Below, piece by piece: positions 26,072-41,728 of a stretch of 64,000 nucleotides of DNA. The stretch spans positions 3,472,001-3,536,000 of the forward strand of contig NZ_CP009279.1 in the NCBI RefSeq assembly GCF_000758545.1, given 5' to 3'. The first letter of the stretch is position 1, and the number at the start of each line of letters is the position of its first letter. A program made the translations under genes and the position numbers. Origin of the DNA: Paenibacillus sp. FSL H7-0737 (GTDB lineage: Bacteria > Bacillota > Bacilli > Paenibacillales > Paenibacillaceae). A model generated the notes under the pieces. The model worked only from the letters and a program-made list of their open reading frames with translations. It ran no database searches and was not told where the DNA came from.

Positions 26072-27280
26072 ATGAAGGAATTATTCCCACGTAATGGGCT
26101 CCCCAATATAATTCAGAAATTGGAAAATGGGGATACCGTAACAATCGTCTATTTCGGCGGCAGTAATACCCGTTCTGAAGGCTACAGGGTCATGACGGCG
26201 GATTGGCTTCGTGAGAAATATCCTAAGGCGGATATCCGCTCTGTGAATGCAGGCATTAATGGGACAGGATCGGATTTGGGTTGTGCCCGTTTGGAGACAG
26301 ATGTACTGCGTCATCGGCCTGATCTAGTATTTGTTGAATTTGTCGGTAACGATGGCGGAGATCCCGAATCCAAGGCGCGGATCGAAGGGATTGTCCGTCA
26401 GATCCGCAAGCGGAGCCGGTTTACCGATATCCTGTTCGTTTATACGCTGAAGGAGCGGGATGTGGCCTTATTTCAGTCTGGGGAATACCAGAAGGGGGCT
26501 CTAATGCAAGAGGAAGTGGCCGACTATTATGGTATTCCTTCGATTCATCTGGGCGTAGCGGTCAGTCACTTGGTGTCGGAGGGAAAACTCGTTTTTACCT
26601 CAAGGGAAGACGTGTCCATTTCTGGTGCCGTTGTTTTTACACATGATTCGATCCATCCGACTATTCCCGAAGGACACCAGATTTACACGGATACGATCAC
26701 CCGGTCATTTGAGGTAATTATCGAACTCAGAGGTCATCAGGGAAGGTTAGTACATCACTTACCTCAGAATCCGTTGGTTCCGGCTAATCCTTGGGAGTAT
26801 GCGACCATGCTGTCACTGGATAGTCTTACTACTTTTTCCGCAGGATGGTCTTACATGACGCCCGATGATTCTGCTTTAGTGCGCGAGTACAATTGGTTGT
26901 TCCCCGGCCTATGGCGAGCAGTCGATCCTGGAGAGGCTATCACGGTGCAGTTCGAGGGCACCCATATCGGGTTATTCGATATCGGTGGGCCTGATTCTGG
27001 CAGATTGAAGGTGTCGGTGGATGGTGGGGAACCCTTTATTATCGATCGATTCACACTACACAACGATCATAATCGAAATCAGTATGTATTCTTGCCGGAG
27101 CTCCCGAATGGAAAACATACGGTTCGCTTTGAAATCGATACCGAGAAGACAGACAAAGCGGCCGTGTTTGAAGCATGCGGCAATGAACGAAGTAGAGAGC
27201 ACGTTAGGCAGCATCCAGATTGGTATGATCAAACGGTGATTCAGCTTGGGAAGTTGTTATTAGTGCAGCCGCCATTATAA
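26072..27280 (+). CDS. SGNH/GDSL-type hydrolase (probable carbohydrate esterase)
   Basis: A 402-residue protein. Block I is YFGGSNTRSEGY with the nucleophile Ser, block II is NAGINGTGS, block III is FVGNDGG, and block V is HDSIHPT supplying Asp and His. The C-terminal ~140 residues form a beta-rich accessory domain. There is no signal peptide, so it probably deacylates imported oligosaccharides in the cytoplasm. The start MKELFPRNG at 26072 is preferred (AGGTGA upstream) over the ATG at 26051 that overlaps the previous gene. It is co-transcribed with the FAD oxidoreductase, and a very strong terminator follows. Confidence 0.85.
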   Translation: MKELFPRNGLPNIIQKLENGDTVTIVYFGGSNTRSEGYRVMTADWLREKYPKADIRSVNAGINGTGSDLGCARLETDVLRHRPDLVFVEFVGNDGGDPESKARIEGIVRQIRKRSRFTDILFVYTLKERDVALFQSGEYQKGALMQEEVADYYGIPSIHLGVAVSHLVSEGKLVFTSREDVSISGAVVFTHDSIHPTIPEGHQIYTDTITRSFEVIIELRGHQGRLVHHLPQNPLVPANPWEYATMLSLDSLTTFSAGWSYMTPDDSALVREYNWLFPGLWRAVDPGEAITVQFEGTHIGLFDIGGPDSGRLKVSVDGGEPFIIDRFTLHNDHNRNQYVFLPELPNGKHTVRFEIDTEKTDKAAVFEACGNERSREHVRQHPDWYDQTVIQLGKLLLVQPPL

Positions 27281-27307
27281 TTAATCATTAGGCTTTGTAC
27301 AATTGGT

Positions 27308-33184
<5,877 letters not shown>

Positions 33185-33527
33185 ACCTATGAGCTGAGTG
33201 GATGAGAACAATCCATTCGGCTTTTTTATTTCTTGGAATTTAGTATTGAACTATGTAAAATGCTAATCATTCAAGGCTCACAACTGAGTGATATTTACAT
33301 AATACTGCTCATGCTAGATAAGCAGGGTGTTTTCAACCAAACGTGGTATTTTGAACATGTCAAATTTGTTTTAATTCAGTCTAAATAAGCGCTTACATTA
33401 GAGGGCAGCTAAACTTACAATTATGTCTAACCATTTAAATTTGGGAACTTCTCCAGCAACGGCGATGAATTTCACTGTCATAGACTTTCTTGCAAAGCTA
33501 GGTTGAATATTTGAAAGGTGGGGCGTC
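33185..33527. other. intergenic region with terminator and cre-like site
   Basis: Holds the terminator at 33192-33229 and, at 33384-33397, AATAAGCGCTTACA, whose reverse complement fits the cre consensus at 12 of 14 positions. No gene is seen. Confidence 0.5.
33192..33229 (+). terminator. rho-independent terminator after the 27578 gene
   Basis: AGCTGAGTGGAT (33192-33203) pairs, with G-T wobbles, with ATCCATTCGGCT (33211-33222), followed by a T run. Confidence 0.75.
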
Positions 33528-34469
33528 ATGGGGATTACTAGACGAAAAGCAACCGTGATTATTTTGTTTACCACTCTGATTGTTCTTGCTTTACTCGTGT
33601 TGAGTTTAACTAACAAAAAGGCGGAGCTACCTGAAGATTGGATATTTACAGTAGATGGATACGCCGTAACAGAGGACGAATTTCAATTTTATGTCAAGGA
33701 GCAAAGAGCTATAACGGCAGACTATTTCTTCAGAACTTATGGGGTCCAAGTAGATGAGGGCTTCTGGACACGTCAATACGGAGAAAATCATGAAACCCCA
33801 ACTGAATACGCCAAAAAATCTGCAATGACTGCATTGCTAAAGACCAAGCAGGAGCAATTTATTGCAGATGAGCGGGGGATCGCCCCTTACAAAAGCTTTG
33901 ATGAGCTAAAATCCGACATGGAAGATGAAAATGTTAAGCGAGCTAAGATGGATGATTCAGAAGGGACTTACTATGGATTGCCTCAGTTTGATTTAAATCA
34001 ATACATGCAATATTTAAGTGGCGCCCGTTGGCCGGATTTGGTAGAAACGCAGGTTAAAAAAACGAAAATGAGCGAAGCAGAGTTGCAAGTTGAGTATGCA
34101 TCAAAAAGTGCGGAATATGTTCGTGTTGCAAATGAATTGACGGCTGCGTTAGCGACAGCGGGACAGGCCAAGGAAGAGAAAGTGCTAAACCGTTTGGATA
34201 TATCCAAAGAAGAAACCGAGTCTCTTAAGTTCTGGGAGTCTTTAGCTGCTGCTTCTGTAGGTGAGACAGTAATCGGTAAATATATGGGCGAGGATGTCGT
34301 TGCCACATTAACCACAAAACCGGAAATCACCAAGCTTAAACTGGAAGAAGTGAAAGATTCCATTCTATACGGATCGGCGGAGTCTGACTTGCGAGCGTTA
34401 ATTGCAAATACGAATAAGTTGAAGATCGTATATAACGGTAATCGATTCAGTGAATTAGTAGTGAACTAG
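33528..34469 (+). CDS. membrane-anchored SurA/PrsA-like N-domain protein
   Basis: A 313-residue protein with one N-terminal membrane anchor (about 8-28, ATVIILFTTLIVLALLVLSL), the remainder outside. Residues 38-110 (VDGYAVTEDEFQFYVKEQ, TEYAKKSAMTALLKTKQEQ, ADERGI) resemble the N-terminal chaperone domain of SurA/PrsA-type foldases. No parvulin isomerase domain is evident. It has no lipobox. Set between two giant secreted proteins, it may help them fold after export. AAAGGTGGGG precedes the ATG. The function is inferred from domain pattern and context. Confidence 0.6.
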   Translation: MGITRRKATVIILFTTLIVLALLVLSLTNKKAELPEDWIFTVDGYAVTEDEFQFYVKEQRAITADYFFRTYGVQVDEGFWTRQYGENHETPTEYAKKSAMTALLKTKQEQFIADERGIAPYKSFDELKSDMEDENVKRAKMDDSEGTYYGLPQFDLNQYMQYLSGARWPDLVETQVKKTKMSEAELQVEYASKSAEYVRVANELTAALATAGQAKEEKVLNRLDISKEETESLKFWESLAAASVGETVIGKYMGEDVVATLTTKPEITKLKLEEVKDSILYGSAESDLRALIANTNKLKIVYNGNRFSELVVN

Positions 34470-34492
34470 AATAGTTATGTTTTTAAGTTTAT

Positions 34493-34536
34493 AAAAATCT
34501 ATGTCTATTGAGGCTTCCATAGATGCAGATTTTTTA
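34493..34536 (+). terminator. rho-independent terminator
   Basis: AAAATCTATGTCTA (34494-34507) faces TAGATGCAGATTTT (34520-34533), one mismatch and two wobbles, then a T run. It separates the anchored protein gene from the 34579 gene. Confidence 0.65.
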
Positions 34537-34578
34537 TAAAGTATTAATTTATTAATTTCAAAGGGAGGAAGTTTTTGG

Positions 34579-37500
34579 ATGATACGATCGAAATGGATGC
34601 AAAAAGCTTTGTCGATGATTACGGCAACTTCGTTGGTGTTCCCTGGTCTGTTCGGCTTGGCGCCTTCATCTGAAGTGTCAGCTGCGGGAGGGGGCGAATC
34701 TTTTGACTCTGTTGTACTAGAATTGACACAAGCGGCAGGTCAGGCAGGCAGGGTGAATCTTACCTATAAAGGTTCGCCTTTAAGCAGTCTCGTGAAAGGA
34801 CCGGTTATTGACGAGGTTAATTATGATTCCAGCAATGCGAATCTTTTAACTGTTAATAATCAGGGGAACATTACTTTAGCTAGCGGTTATACATTTGCGT
34901 TGCCAGATGCTCCAGGCATCCCGGTGACAATCACGGCCGCGGCGAGTTATTACCATGACTCAGATGTATTATTCATGGAGGATTTCGAGAACAACAATGG
35001 TCCAATGACATCAACTGGCAAATTAGGTTCGTCATACACGCTTTCCGATGCTCAGTCCCGTTCTGGATTGAAAGCGATTACACCTTCGAATGATACGAAT
35101 AATGAAAATGTAACCCAAGACGTGGCATTGCCGGCAGGTAGCAATTATAAGATGACGGCATGGTATTTTGACCCGTATCCTGATGAGGAGAAGACAGCGA
35201 CGGATAGAACTCAATTTGCTATTGTAGATGGCAAAAATGCCACCTTTGCCGGGACATTCTATCAAAGTTCAGAGGCTGATGTTATTCATAACCCGACTAG
35301 ATATACTTGGGCATATGCACCATCATCAGCGGGTACAGCAGGCAACCGTTGGAAAGATAGCGGGGCTTTACGTTCCACAGGCTGGCATAAATTCGAGTGG
35401 CTCATTACACCGAATGGTGCGACTTTACAAATAGACGGAACATTAATATCCGATTCAGCGCAAAGTAATATTTACAAAGCTATGAAGAGCGGTACAACCA
35501 TTCAGCCTAAAATAGCTGGAGGATGGAACAACCAGTCAGGTAACAAAGCTTATATTAAAAATAAACATCTAATCGACGATTTTTATGTTGTTAAAGATGT
35601 GGCTACAACAACAGGAACCAGAACATTAACATTGAATTTGGTACCTCCCGGTGGATTGCCAAATTTAGAAATAATCACTCAGCCAACAGCGGCAGAAGTG
35701 AAGCAAGGTGAGACAGCAACATTTAGCGTTGCGGCATCAGCCGCTGCTTCAGCATATCAATGGTATGTATCTGACGACGAGTCTGGCTTGAACGGGACAA
35801 AAGTCAGCGGAGCTGATAAGGCGCTATTAACGCTTCCCAATGTGGACGCAGCTTCACAACAAGGCAATTTCTATTATTGCGAAGTGTCTTCGGCAGACGG
35901 AATTGTGGTGAAATCCAATGCTGCACCGTTGTTGATAACCACCAATACACAGGTGAATGCGCCAATTAAACCGACGCTTGACTCGGACACGGGCATTTAT
36001 AGTGGCGCTTCCAATTACGGTGACACCCTTGTAACACTGTTCAAAGACGGTGGACCTGTTGGTTATTATTTATCGAAAAATGGAGGACCCGACCAGCCTA
36101 ACAATCACGAAAGGCATCATGTTCTGCCCTATGCAAGGGCACTGGGAGTGGGCAACTACACGGTTACAGCCATTGTCATTAATAATGCGGGGGACATCAG
36201 TGAAGAAGTTGCAGCATCCGGAATATTAAAGATCGAGAAATTGCCTGTACCGGTAAATGTCAGATGGAACGGCACATACGCTACATGGGACCGCGTCGCT
36301 AACGCATCTGCCTATTCGGTTCAACTCTTCAGTAATGGAGTGGCTAAAGGAAGCCCGATTGCAGCAACAAGCAATGATGCGGCTTTGTCCCCGACTTTAA
36401 ATGATACATTTAAAGTAAAAGCAAACGGCAATGCAACGTCACGATTCTTGGACTCTGATGAATCAGAGGAGAGTGCACAATATTCAGCCAACATTGCACT
36501 AATTCGCCAGAGCGATACTTTACGGGCAGGAGATAGAACACGGTTAATCGTTGACACTGCTGATGTGTTCGTTGCTGATAACATCAGCTTCAGACCGGCA
36601 GATCAAGACAAGGATAAGATTGAAGTTGATGATGCCGGATTCGTGACGGTTAAGAAAGGTTATGTTCCGACAGGGAACGAAGAGGTCACTGTTCAAGTAA
36701 GCGTTGATTACTTCAATAAGGCTGACACTATGTTTTACGATGGATTTGAAGGGGAGAAGAAATTTTCAAATGGTGCGAACGGATATGTTCACAGCGATGT
36801 GATGTCCCGTACCGGAGGAAAAGCCGCAACATCAAGCGGCGCCGGTCAGGTGGCTACTGTTCCAGGTACCTATAATTACGCCCCTGCAACCGGTAAGACA
36901 ACAATCGTTACTGCTTGGTACTATGATGATGGCAGAGCGGCTTCCAATGACCACGCTGTCTTTGGCTTAACCCCATCATCCAATGAACATATCGCAATAA
37001 ATTATGGCAATGGAGATGGCGATTGGGCCACAAATCTGACCAATTACGCAGTCAGACCCGGTTCATCCGGGAGATTCTATCCTGTAGATGTCAAGCGAAG
37101 CGAAGGCTGGCATAAATTCCAATGGTTCGTTACATCAACGGGAACGACCTATAAAATCGATGGAAAAGACATTAGAAGGCAATCAACAGATGGCGGCAAT
37201 TTTGATACCCTAGTTAAGAACAATATTTCCAAGATCGATGCATTGCAGCTTGCTACGAACTGGGGCAACAAGGCTGGAACGATTAAGGATATACAGAACA
37301 GGCACTTTATCGATGACGTATATGTTATCGATAGTGGAATAACAGCCCAAACCGGAACATCTTCTATTACGCTAAAGCTCATGCCCAAAGAGTATAGCCA
37401 CTTAGAAGACAGCACATATGTTATTGGTCTGGACGACTATAATATCACCGTAAATCCTGATTTAGCAGATCTAGCTGGAGTGGAGATCGGCGCTGTAACA

Positions 37501-40500
37501 CTGCAGCGGGATGTGGATTATACGGTTAGCGGTAATGTATTGAAAATTAACAAAGAATCATTCGCAAGAAATAATATCGTGCCAGGAAAATATACCATTA
37601 GACTGGATCTGAATCCTGCCGAAATCACATTCGAGTTGAACATTCTACCACTTGAAGTCCGTGATTATTATTTCTCCAATAACGGTGACGATCATTCAGA
37701 TGGACGCACACCGGCTACGGCATGGAAATCAATCTCCAAGATTAATGAATATGTATTTATGCCAGGTTCAACCATTTATCTGGATGCGAATAGCGTATGG
37801 AACGAACAAATCAGACTGCGCGGCAATGGTGAGGAAGGAAATCCGATTACGCTTACAAAATATAATACGACCGACCCTAACCGACGCCCGATAATTAATG
37901 GTGGAGGAACAGCGTCAAGCCCATCAGGCATTTCCTTAAACGGTACAATTGAGTTATATGACGTTAACTATTGGGTAGTCAGTGGAATTGAAGTAACGAA
38001 CATCGGCAATAAAGCAGGTGACGGCCGTTCTGGTATCGCTGTAATGTCACGGATTTCCAAGCTGGGACAAGGTCAGTTTAATATTCAAGATTATGCTGAT
38101 GCTCGTATGCAAGGAATCGTCATTCGAGATAACTACGTTCATGATGTTAATGGGCTGCACCAAGCAAATGGAGCAAGTAAGGTATCCGGCGGCATCATTA
38201 TTAATGGTTATGTAGATATATTGGTTGAAGGAAATAAAACCCTTCGCTGCGATAACGAAGGTATTCGTAACAATGCCTACGGACCAAGCAATCCTGGGAC
38301 GAATAACACAGGCATTACTTGGAGTAACTCAAGCTATCCTTGGGCATCAAACGCTGTGTTTAGAAACAACTGGATTTCTAGTTCGGTTGGAGATGGCATT
38401 GTTATGTCCGGCGGGAACAACTCCCTTGTGGAACGAAATGTGGTCACAGACAGCGGATACAGCTATTTAAGCGATAAGAGCGGCAACCTGGTTACGAACT
38501 GGGGGCCAAATAATACAACGCCAACATATCTAGGTTCGCAAAACTATGCGGCAGCGTGGATTATGGCAAGTAAAGGCACGATCTTCCGCTATAATGAAGC
38601 CGTGGACAACCCTTATCATGCAAGTAATGACGGTATGGCATGGGACATTGACAACTATTGTCAGGACAATGTGTATGAATACAATTACAGCCGAAATAAC
38701 TATGGCGGTTGGTACTTACAGATGAATGCTGCCAAGGGCAATATCGTTCGCTATAACATTAGCGTGAACGACGGTCGCAGCCCGGATTTTAACAAGAGCT
38801 TTAACAGTCTTATATTACTTGCGGGAGGTTCTTCAACGAGCGAGGAATTAAGCGGATTATACTATAACAATGTCATCGTCACACCATTGAAGAATAGCAG
38901 TTCGTTAGTATTTGATCCGACGGCCTCCAACTTGCATATTTATTTCCAAAATAATATTTTTGCCTACACTGGGGCAAACAACCAGGTTGGTCTGAAAGGC
39001 GGGGGAACATCTGCTTCATTTGCAGCCGGACGTTTTACGAACAACATTGTATATCCGGCTAATCTTTTTGGTAGCATGAACGCAGGCGGAGGCGGGTATC
39101 TAGGTGCAGGCGTAACAGCAACTGACAACCGCTATGTATCGGAAGAGGAACTTAACTCTATATTAAATGATTATAAATCTGCGCCGGAACATTGGATTAC
39201 CAACAGCGGAAAAGTTGATGCCAAGCTTGATTACAGTGCGATGAACGGGTTCCGTCTTGCTGACGGTAATAACCTGGCCTATGGTGCAGGTGCCGAGATT
39301 GTAAGCCCATATGTGGATCGCGCGAACGCTCTGCCTCATATGACGGAGAGAACAGACTTCTTCGGCAATCCACTTAGCGGCAGAACGCCTTCCATCGGCG
39401 CACACAACCCTTATGCGGTAACTTTTGATTCCAACGGTGGCAGCGAAGTGGTGATGAAGTTCGCAGATATGGGCGGGACAATTACCGAGCCAACAGCGCC
39501 GACAAAAGAAAACACTGTTTTCGGCGGTTGGTATCAAGATGCAGGATTAAACGATGTCTGGGATTTCGTTGCTGATCCTGTTTCAAGGGATATTGAATTA
39601 TATGCGAAATGGGTTGAAGACGCAGGTACTGCGCCAACGATTACGACGAAATCGCTTGCGGATGGCAAGGTAGGACAACCTTATTCGGCAGTTCTTACCA
39701 CTGACAGCGATAAGCCGATCAAATGGGCTGTTGTAGATGGTCAATTGCCATCAGGATTGAGCTTGGATGAAGATGCAGGTGTTATCTCGGGTACACCGGA
39801 TCAATGGGGTCAATTTACATTTAAAGTTCAAGCTAACAATGACGCAGGCAGTGACTCGAAATCGTTCAATATAGTTATTACTGAAGATGTCTCAGTTGAC
39901 ACAGCTCCGGAGATTATCACTAAGACTTTGCCGAGTGGCAAAGTTGGACAACCGTATACGGTAACATTAGCGGTATACGGCAGCGAACCGATTACTTGGA
40001 AGGTCCAGGGAGGAGATTTACCAGTAGATTTGAACCTAGATGAAGCAACAGGCGTTATCTCGGGTACGCCTCAAGAGGCAGGATATTACGAATTCACTGT
40101 TGCAGCAACGAATGATTTTGGTATAGATAAGCGAGTATTGAGCATCGAGATTAAAGAGGATAAGCCAGTGGAAACAGCTCCGGAGATTATCACTAAGAAT
40201 CTGCCAAGCGGCAAAGTTGGAGAACCTTATACGGTAACATTAGCGGTATACGGCGACGAACCGATTACCTGGACAGTGAGAGATAATTATTTACCTGCAG
40301 GGTTGAAATTAGAAGGAGCTACGGGTGTTATTTCAGGGGTGCCTAATGAAGCGGGAACATACAAATTCACTGTTACGGCTTCTAACCATGCTGGCATGGA
40401 TACGATAGAGTTAACTATCGTAATTACTGCAAATAATAACGGCGGAGGATCAGGTGGTCAAATCAGCACGCCGACTCCTTCTCCAGAATCACCGGTAGCA

Positions 40501-41352
40501 GATCTTATTGATGCTACAATCAAAGAGCAGCTGATGAAAGGCAATTCCATTGCATTGACGATGTCAGCCGGAAAAGATGAGCTTGAGATTCAAAACGATA
40601 CGATCGGTGCGATTATTAAAGCCAACAAACCGCTAACCGTTACGAATGACACCGTATCTGTTGAATTGTCCCCTGAATTGTTGAAGCAGTTGAATACAGG
40701 CAAGAGTATGAAGGTTGTCATTAAACCTGTAAATGATAGAGACGGAGTTATAGGGCGGGGATATGAGTTGAAGATCTTCGTGGATGGCCGGGAAGTAACG
40801 GATTATACAGGGCTTATACCCGTAACCTTCGATCTGTCAAAAGAGAAGTTGTCGACTAACGATATTAGCATGTTATGCGGTGTCATGCTTCGATTAGACG
40901 GTAACATGGAACGCTTAGGCGGCAAATATGACCATAAGACAGGTAAATTTACCTTCACGGCAAAAGGACTAGGCTATATCTTTGTTACAACCAAGCCTGA
41001 ACCTGTGAAATTAGAACTTACTCTAGGTAAGAAAGGGTATAAATTAAACGGAATCGAAATGAGTATGGATGTTGAGTCGATGGTAGTTAAAGGCAGAACT
41101 TTAGTGCCACTGCGCTTCGTTGCGGAGAGCTTAGGAGCAAATGTAGGCTGGGATAACATTACGAAAACCGTAATGATTACCTTGGAAGGTCAGACTTTGT
41201 CCATTGCGATCGGTGAACTTGCACCAGGAATGGATGTTGCAGCTGAACTTGTAAACGGACGTACTATGCTCCCGTTACGCTTCATTGCTGAATATTTTGG
41301 TGCAGATGTATTCTTCAATAATACTACGAAATCCATTAGTATCATGAAGTAG
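34579..41352 (+). CDS. giant secreted right-handed beta-helix protein with Ig-like and Cu-amine-oxidase-N-like domains
   Basis: A 2,257-residue exported protein. Signal peptide (residues 1-35, ending SSEVSAAG). A ~330-residue module occurs twice (about 40-360 and 640-930; shared GWHKFEWLITPNGAT / GWHKFQWFVTSTGTT). Between them are an Ig-like domain (AEVKQGETATFSVAAS) and a beta segment. An X2-like domain (about 940-1025) leads to a right-handed beta-helix (about 1030-1600; WVVSGIEVTN, GIVIRDNYVHDVNG, DILVEGNKTLRCDNEGIRNN) typical of pectate-lyase-like folds. Then a Listeria-Bacteroides-type repeat (GGWYQDAG), three He_PIG domains (LPSGLSLDEDAGVISGTP) and two copper-amine-oxidase-N-like motifs (GRTLVPLRFVAESLGA, GRTMLPLRFIAEYFGA) at the end, likely for wall attachment. 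GGGAGG precedes the ATG. Confidence 0.8.
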   Translation: MIRSKWMQKALSMITATSLVFPGLFGLAPSSEVSAAGGGESFDSVVLELTQAAGQAGRVNLTYKGSPLSSLVKGPVIDEVNYDSSNANLLTVNNQGNITLASGYTFALPDAPGIPVTITAAASYYHDSDVLFMEDFENNNGPMTSTGKLGSSYTLSDAQSRSGLKAITPSNDTNNENVTQDVALPAGSNYKMTAWYFDPYPDEEKTATDRTQFAIVDGKNATFAGTFYQSSEADVIHNPTRYTWAYAPSSAGTAGNRWKDSGALRSTGWHKFEWLITPNGATLQIDGTLISDSAQSNIYKAMKSGTTIQPKIAGGWNNQSGNKAYIKNKHLIDDFYVVKDVATTTGTRTLTLNLVPPGGLPNLEIITQPTAAEVKQGETATFSVAASAAASAYQWYVSDDESGLNGTKVSGADKALLTLPNVDAASQQGNFYYCEVSSADGIVVKSNAAPLLITTNTQVNAPIKPTLDSDTGIYSGASNYGDTLVTLFKDGGPVGYYLSKNGGPDQPNNHERHHVLPYARALGVGNYTVTAIVINNAGDISEEVAASGILKIEKLPVPVNVRWNGTYATWDRVANASAYSVQLFSNGVAKGSPIAATSNDAALSPTLNDTFKVKANGNATSRFLDSDESEESAQYSANIALIRQSDTLRAGDRTRLIVDTADVFVADNISFRPADQDKDKIEVDDAGFVTVKKGYVPTGNEEVTVQVSVDYFNKADTMFYDGFEGEKKFSNGANGYVHSDVMSRTGGKAATSSGAGQVATVPGTYNYAPATGKTTIVTAWYYDDGRAASNDHAVFGLTPSSNEHIAINYGNGDGDWATNLTNYAVRPGSSGRFYPVDVKRSEGWHKFQWFVTSTGTTYKIDGKDIRRQSTDGGNFDTLVKNNISKIDALQLATNWGNKAGTIKDIQNRHFIDDVYVIDSGITAQTGTSSITLKLMPKEYSHLEDSTYVIGLDDYNITVNPDLADLAGVEIGAVTLQRDVDYTVSGNVLKINKESFARNNIVPGKYTIRLDLNPAEITFELNILPLEVRDYYFSNNGDDHSDGRTPATAWKSISKINEYVFMPGSTIYLDANSVWNEQIRLRGNGEEGNPITLTKYNTTDPNRRPIINGGGTASSPSGISLNGTIELYDVNYWVVSGIEVTNIGNKAGDGRSGIAVMSRISKLGQGQFNIQDYADARMQGIVIRDNYVHDVNGLHQANGASKVSGGIIINGYVDILVEGNKTLRCDNEGIRNNAYGPSNPGTNNTGITWSNSSYPWASNAVFRNNWISSSVGDGIVMSGGNNSLVERNVVTDSGYSYLSDKSGNLVTNWGPNNTTPTYLGSQNYAAAWIMASKGTIFRYNEAVDNPYHASNDGMAWDIDNYCQDNVYEYNYSRNNYGGWYLQMNAAKGNIVRYNISVNDGRSPDFNKSFNSLILLAGGSSTSEELSGLYYNNVIVTPLKNSSSLVFDPTASNLHIYFQNNIFAYTGANNQVGLKGGGTSASFAAGRFTNNIVYPANLFGSMNAGGGGYLGAGVTATDNRYVSEEELNSILNDYKSAPEHWITNSGKVDAKLDYSAMNGFRLADGNNLAYGAGAEIVSPYVDRANALPHMTERTDFFGNPLSGRTPSIGAHNPYAVTFDSNGGSEVVMKFADMGGTITEPTAPTKENTVFGGWYQDAGLNDVWDFVADPVSRDIELYAKWVEDAGTAPTITTKSLADGKVGQPYSAVLTTDSDKPIKWAVVDGQLPSGLSLDEDAGVISGTPDQWGQFTFKVQANNDAGSDSKSFNIVITEDVSVDTAPEIITKTLPSGKVGQPYTVTLAVYGSEPITWKVQGGDLPVDLNLDEATGVISGTPQEAGYYEFTVAATNDFGIDKRVLSIEIKEDKPVETAPEIITKNLPSGKVGEPYTVTLAVYGDEPITWTVRDNYLPAGLKLEGATGVISGVPNEAGTYKFTVTASNHAGMDTIELTIVITANNNGGGSGGQISTPTPSPESPVADLIDATIKEQLMKGNSIALTMSAGKDELEIQNDTIGAIIKANKPLTVTNDTVSVELSPELLKQLNTGKSMKVVIKPVNDRDGVIGRGYELKIFVDGREVTDYTGLIPVTFDLSKEKLSTNDISMLCGVMLRLDGNMERLGGKYDHKTGKFTFTAKGLGYIFVTTKPEPVKLELTLGKKGYKLNGIEMSMDVESMVVKGRTLVPLRFVAESLGANVGWDNITKTVMITLEGQTLSIAIGELAPGMDVAAELVNGRTMLPLRFIAEYFGADVFFNNTTKSISIMK

Positions 41353-41505
41353 TATTCGCTAACAATAGCAGCTACACACGAAACCCTCTAACATGCACTG
41401 CAGCGTCTCATAAAGATTCGTTTCGAGGACGTTGAAAAGGCAATCGCTGAATAATTATGAATATTTCATTTTCAGTTATCATCAAAAAAGTCTTGATGAT
41501 AACTG
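41353..41505. repeat. intergenic palindrome
   Basis: TTTCAGTTATCATCAA (41470-41485) and TTGATGATAACTGAAA (41493-41508) form a perfect 16-bp inverted repeat with a 7-base loop. No T run follows. It adjoins and slightly overlaps the IS-like hairpin to the right. Confidence 0.6.
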
Positions 41506-41655
41506 AAATGCACCCCTTAGAATAGATATTGGATAAACCCCCTGGTTTGTCCGATGAAATTCTAGGGGGTGCATTTTTATGGCGATTAAAGGGTAGAAGT
41601 TTAAGACATCTCAAATGAGATCACAAAAAGAGGCCATTCGTTTACTTACGAACCC
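41506..41655 (+). mobile_element. IS3-family insertion sequence remnant (left end)
   Basis: AAATGCACCCCTTAGAAT (41506-41523) pairs with ATTCTAGGGGGTGCATTT (41559-41576), an 18-bp stem with one wobble and a T run after it. Directly after comes ATG at 41580 and a frame reading MAIKG-stop-KFKTSQMRSQKEAIRL, which resembles the start of an IS3-type OrfA transposase with an in-frame TAG. The rest of the element is gone; the sequence runs into the 3' end of the GH8 gene. The hairpin may now serve as a terminator for the 34579 gene. The family is judged by pattern only. Confidence 0.45.
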
Positions 41656-41728
41656 CCCCCGAGAAGTTACATTCTGCTCTTTAGACAAACAAATCCTGAC
41701 AGAGTCATATCCGCCAGGATTTGTTCAA

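Noticed and set aside
40990..41352. Reading the 34579 gene as a copper amine oxidase
   Set aside because: Only the N-domain-like motifs, used as an accessory module, are present; there is no catalytic amine oxidase domain.
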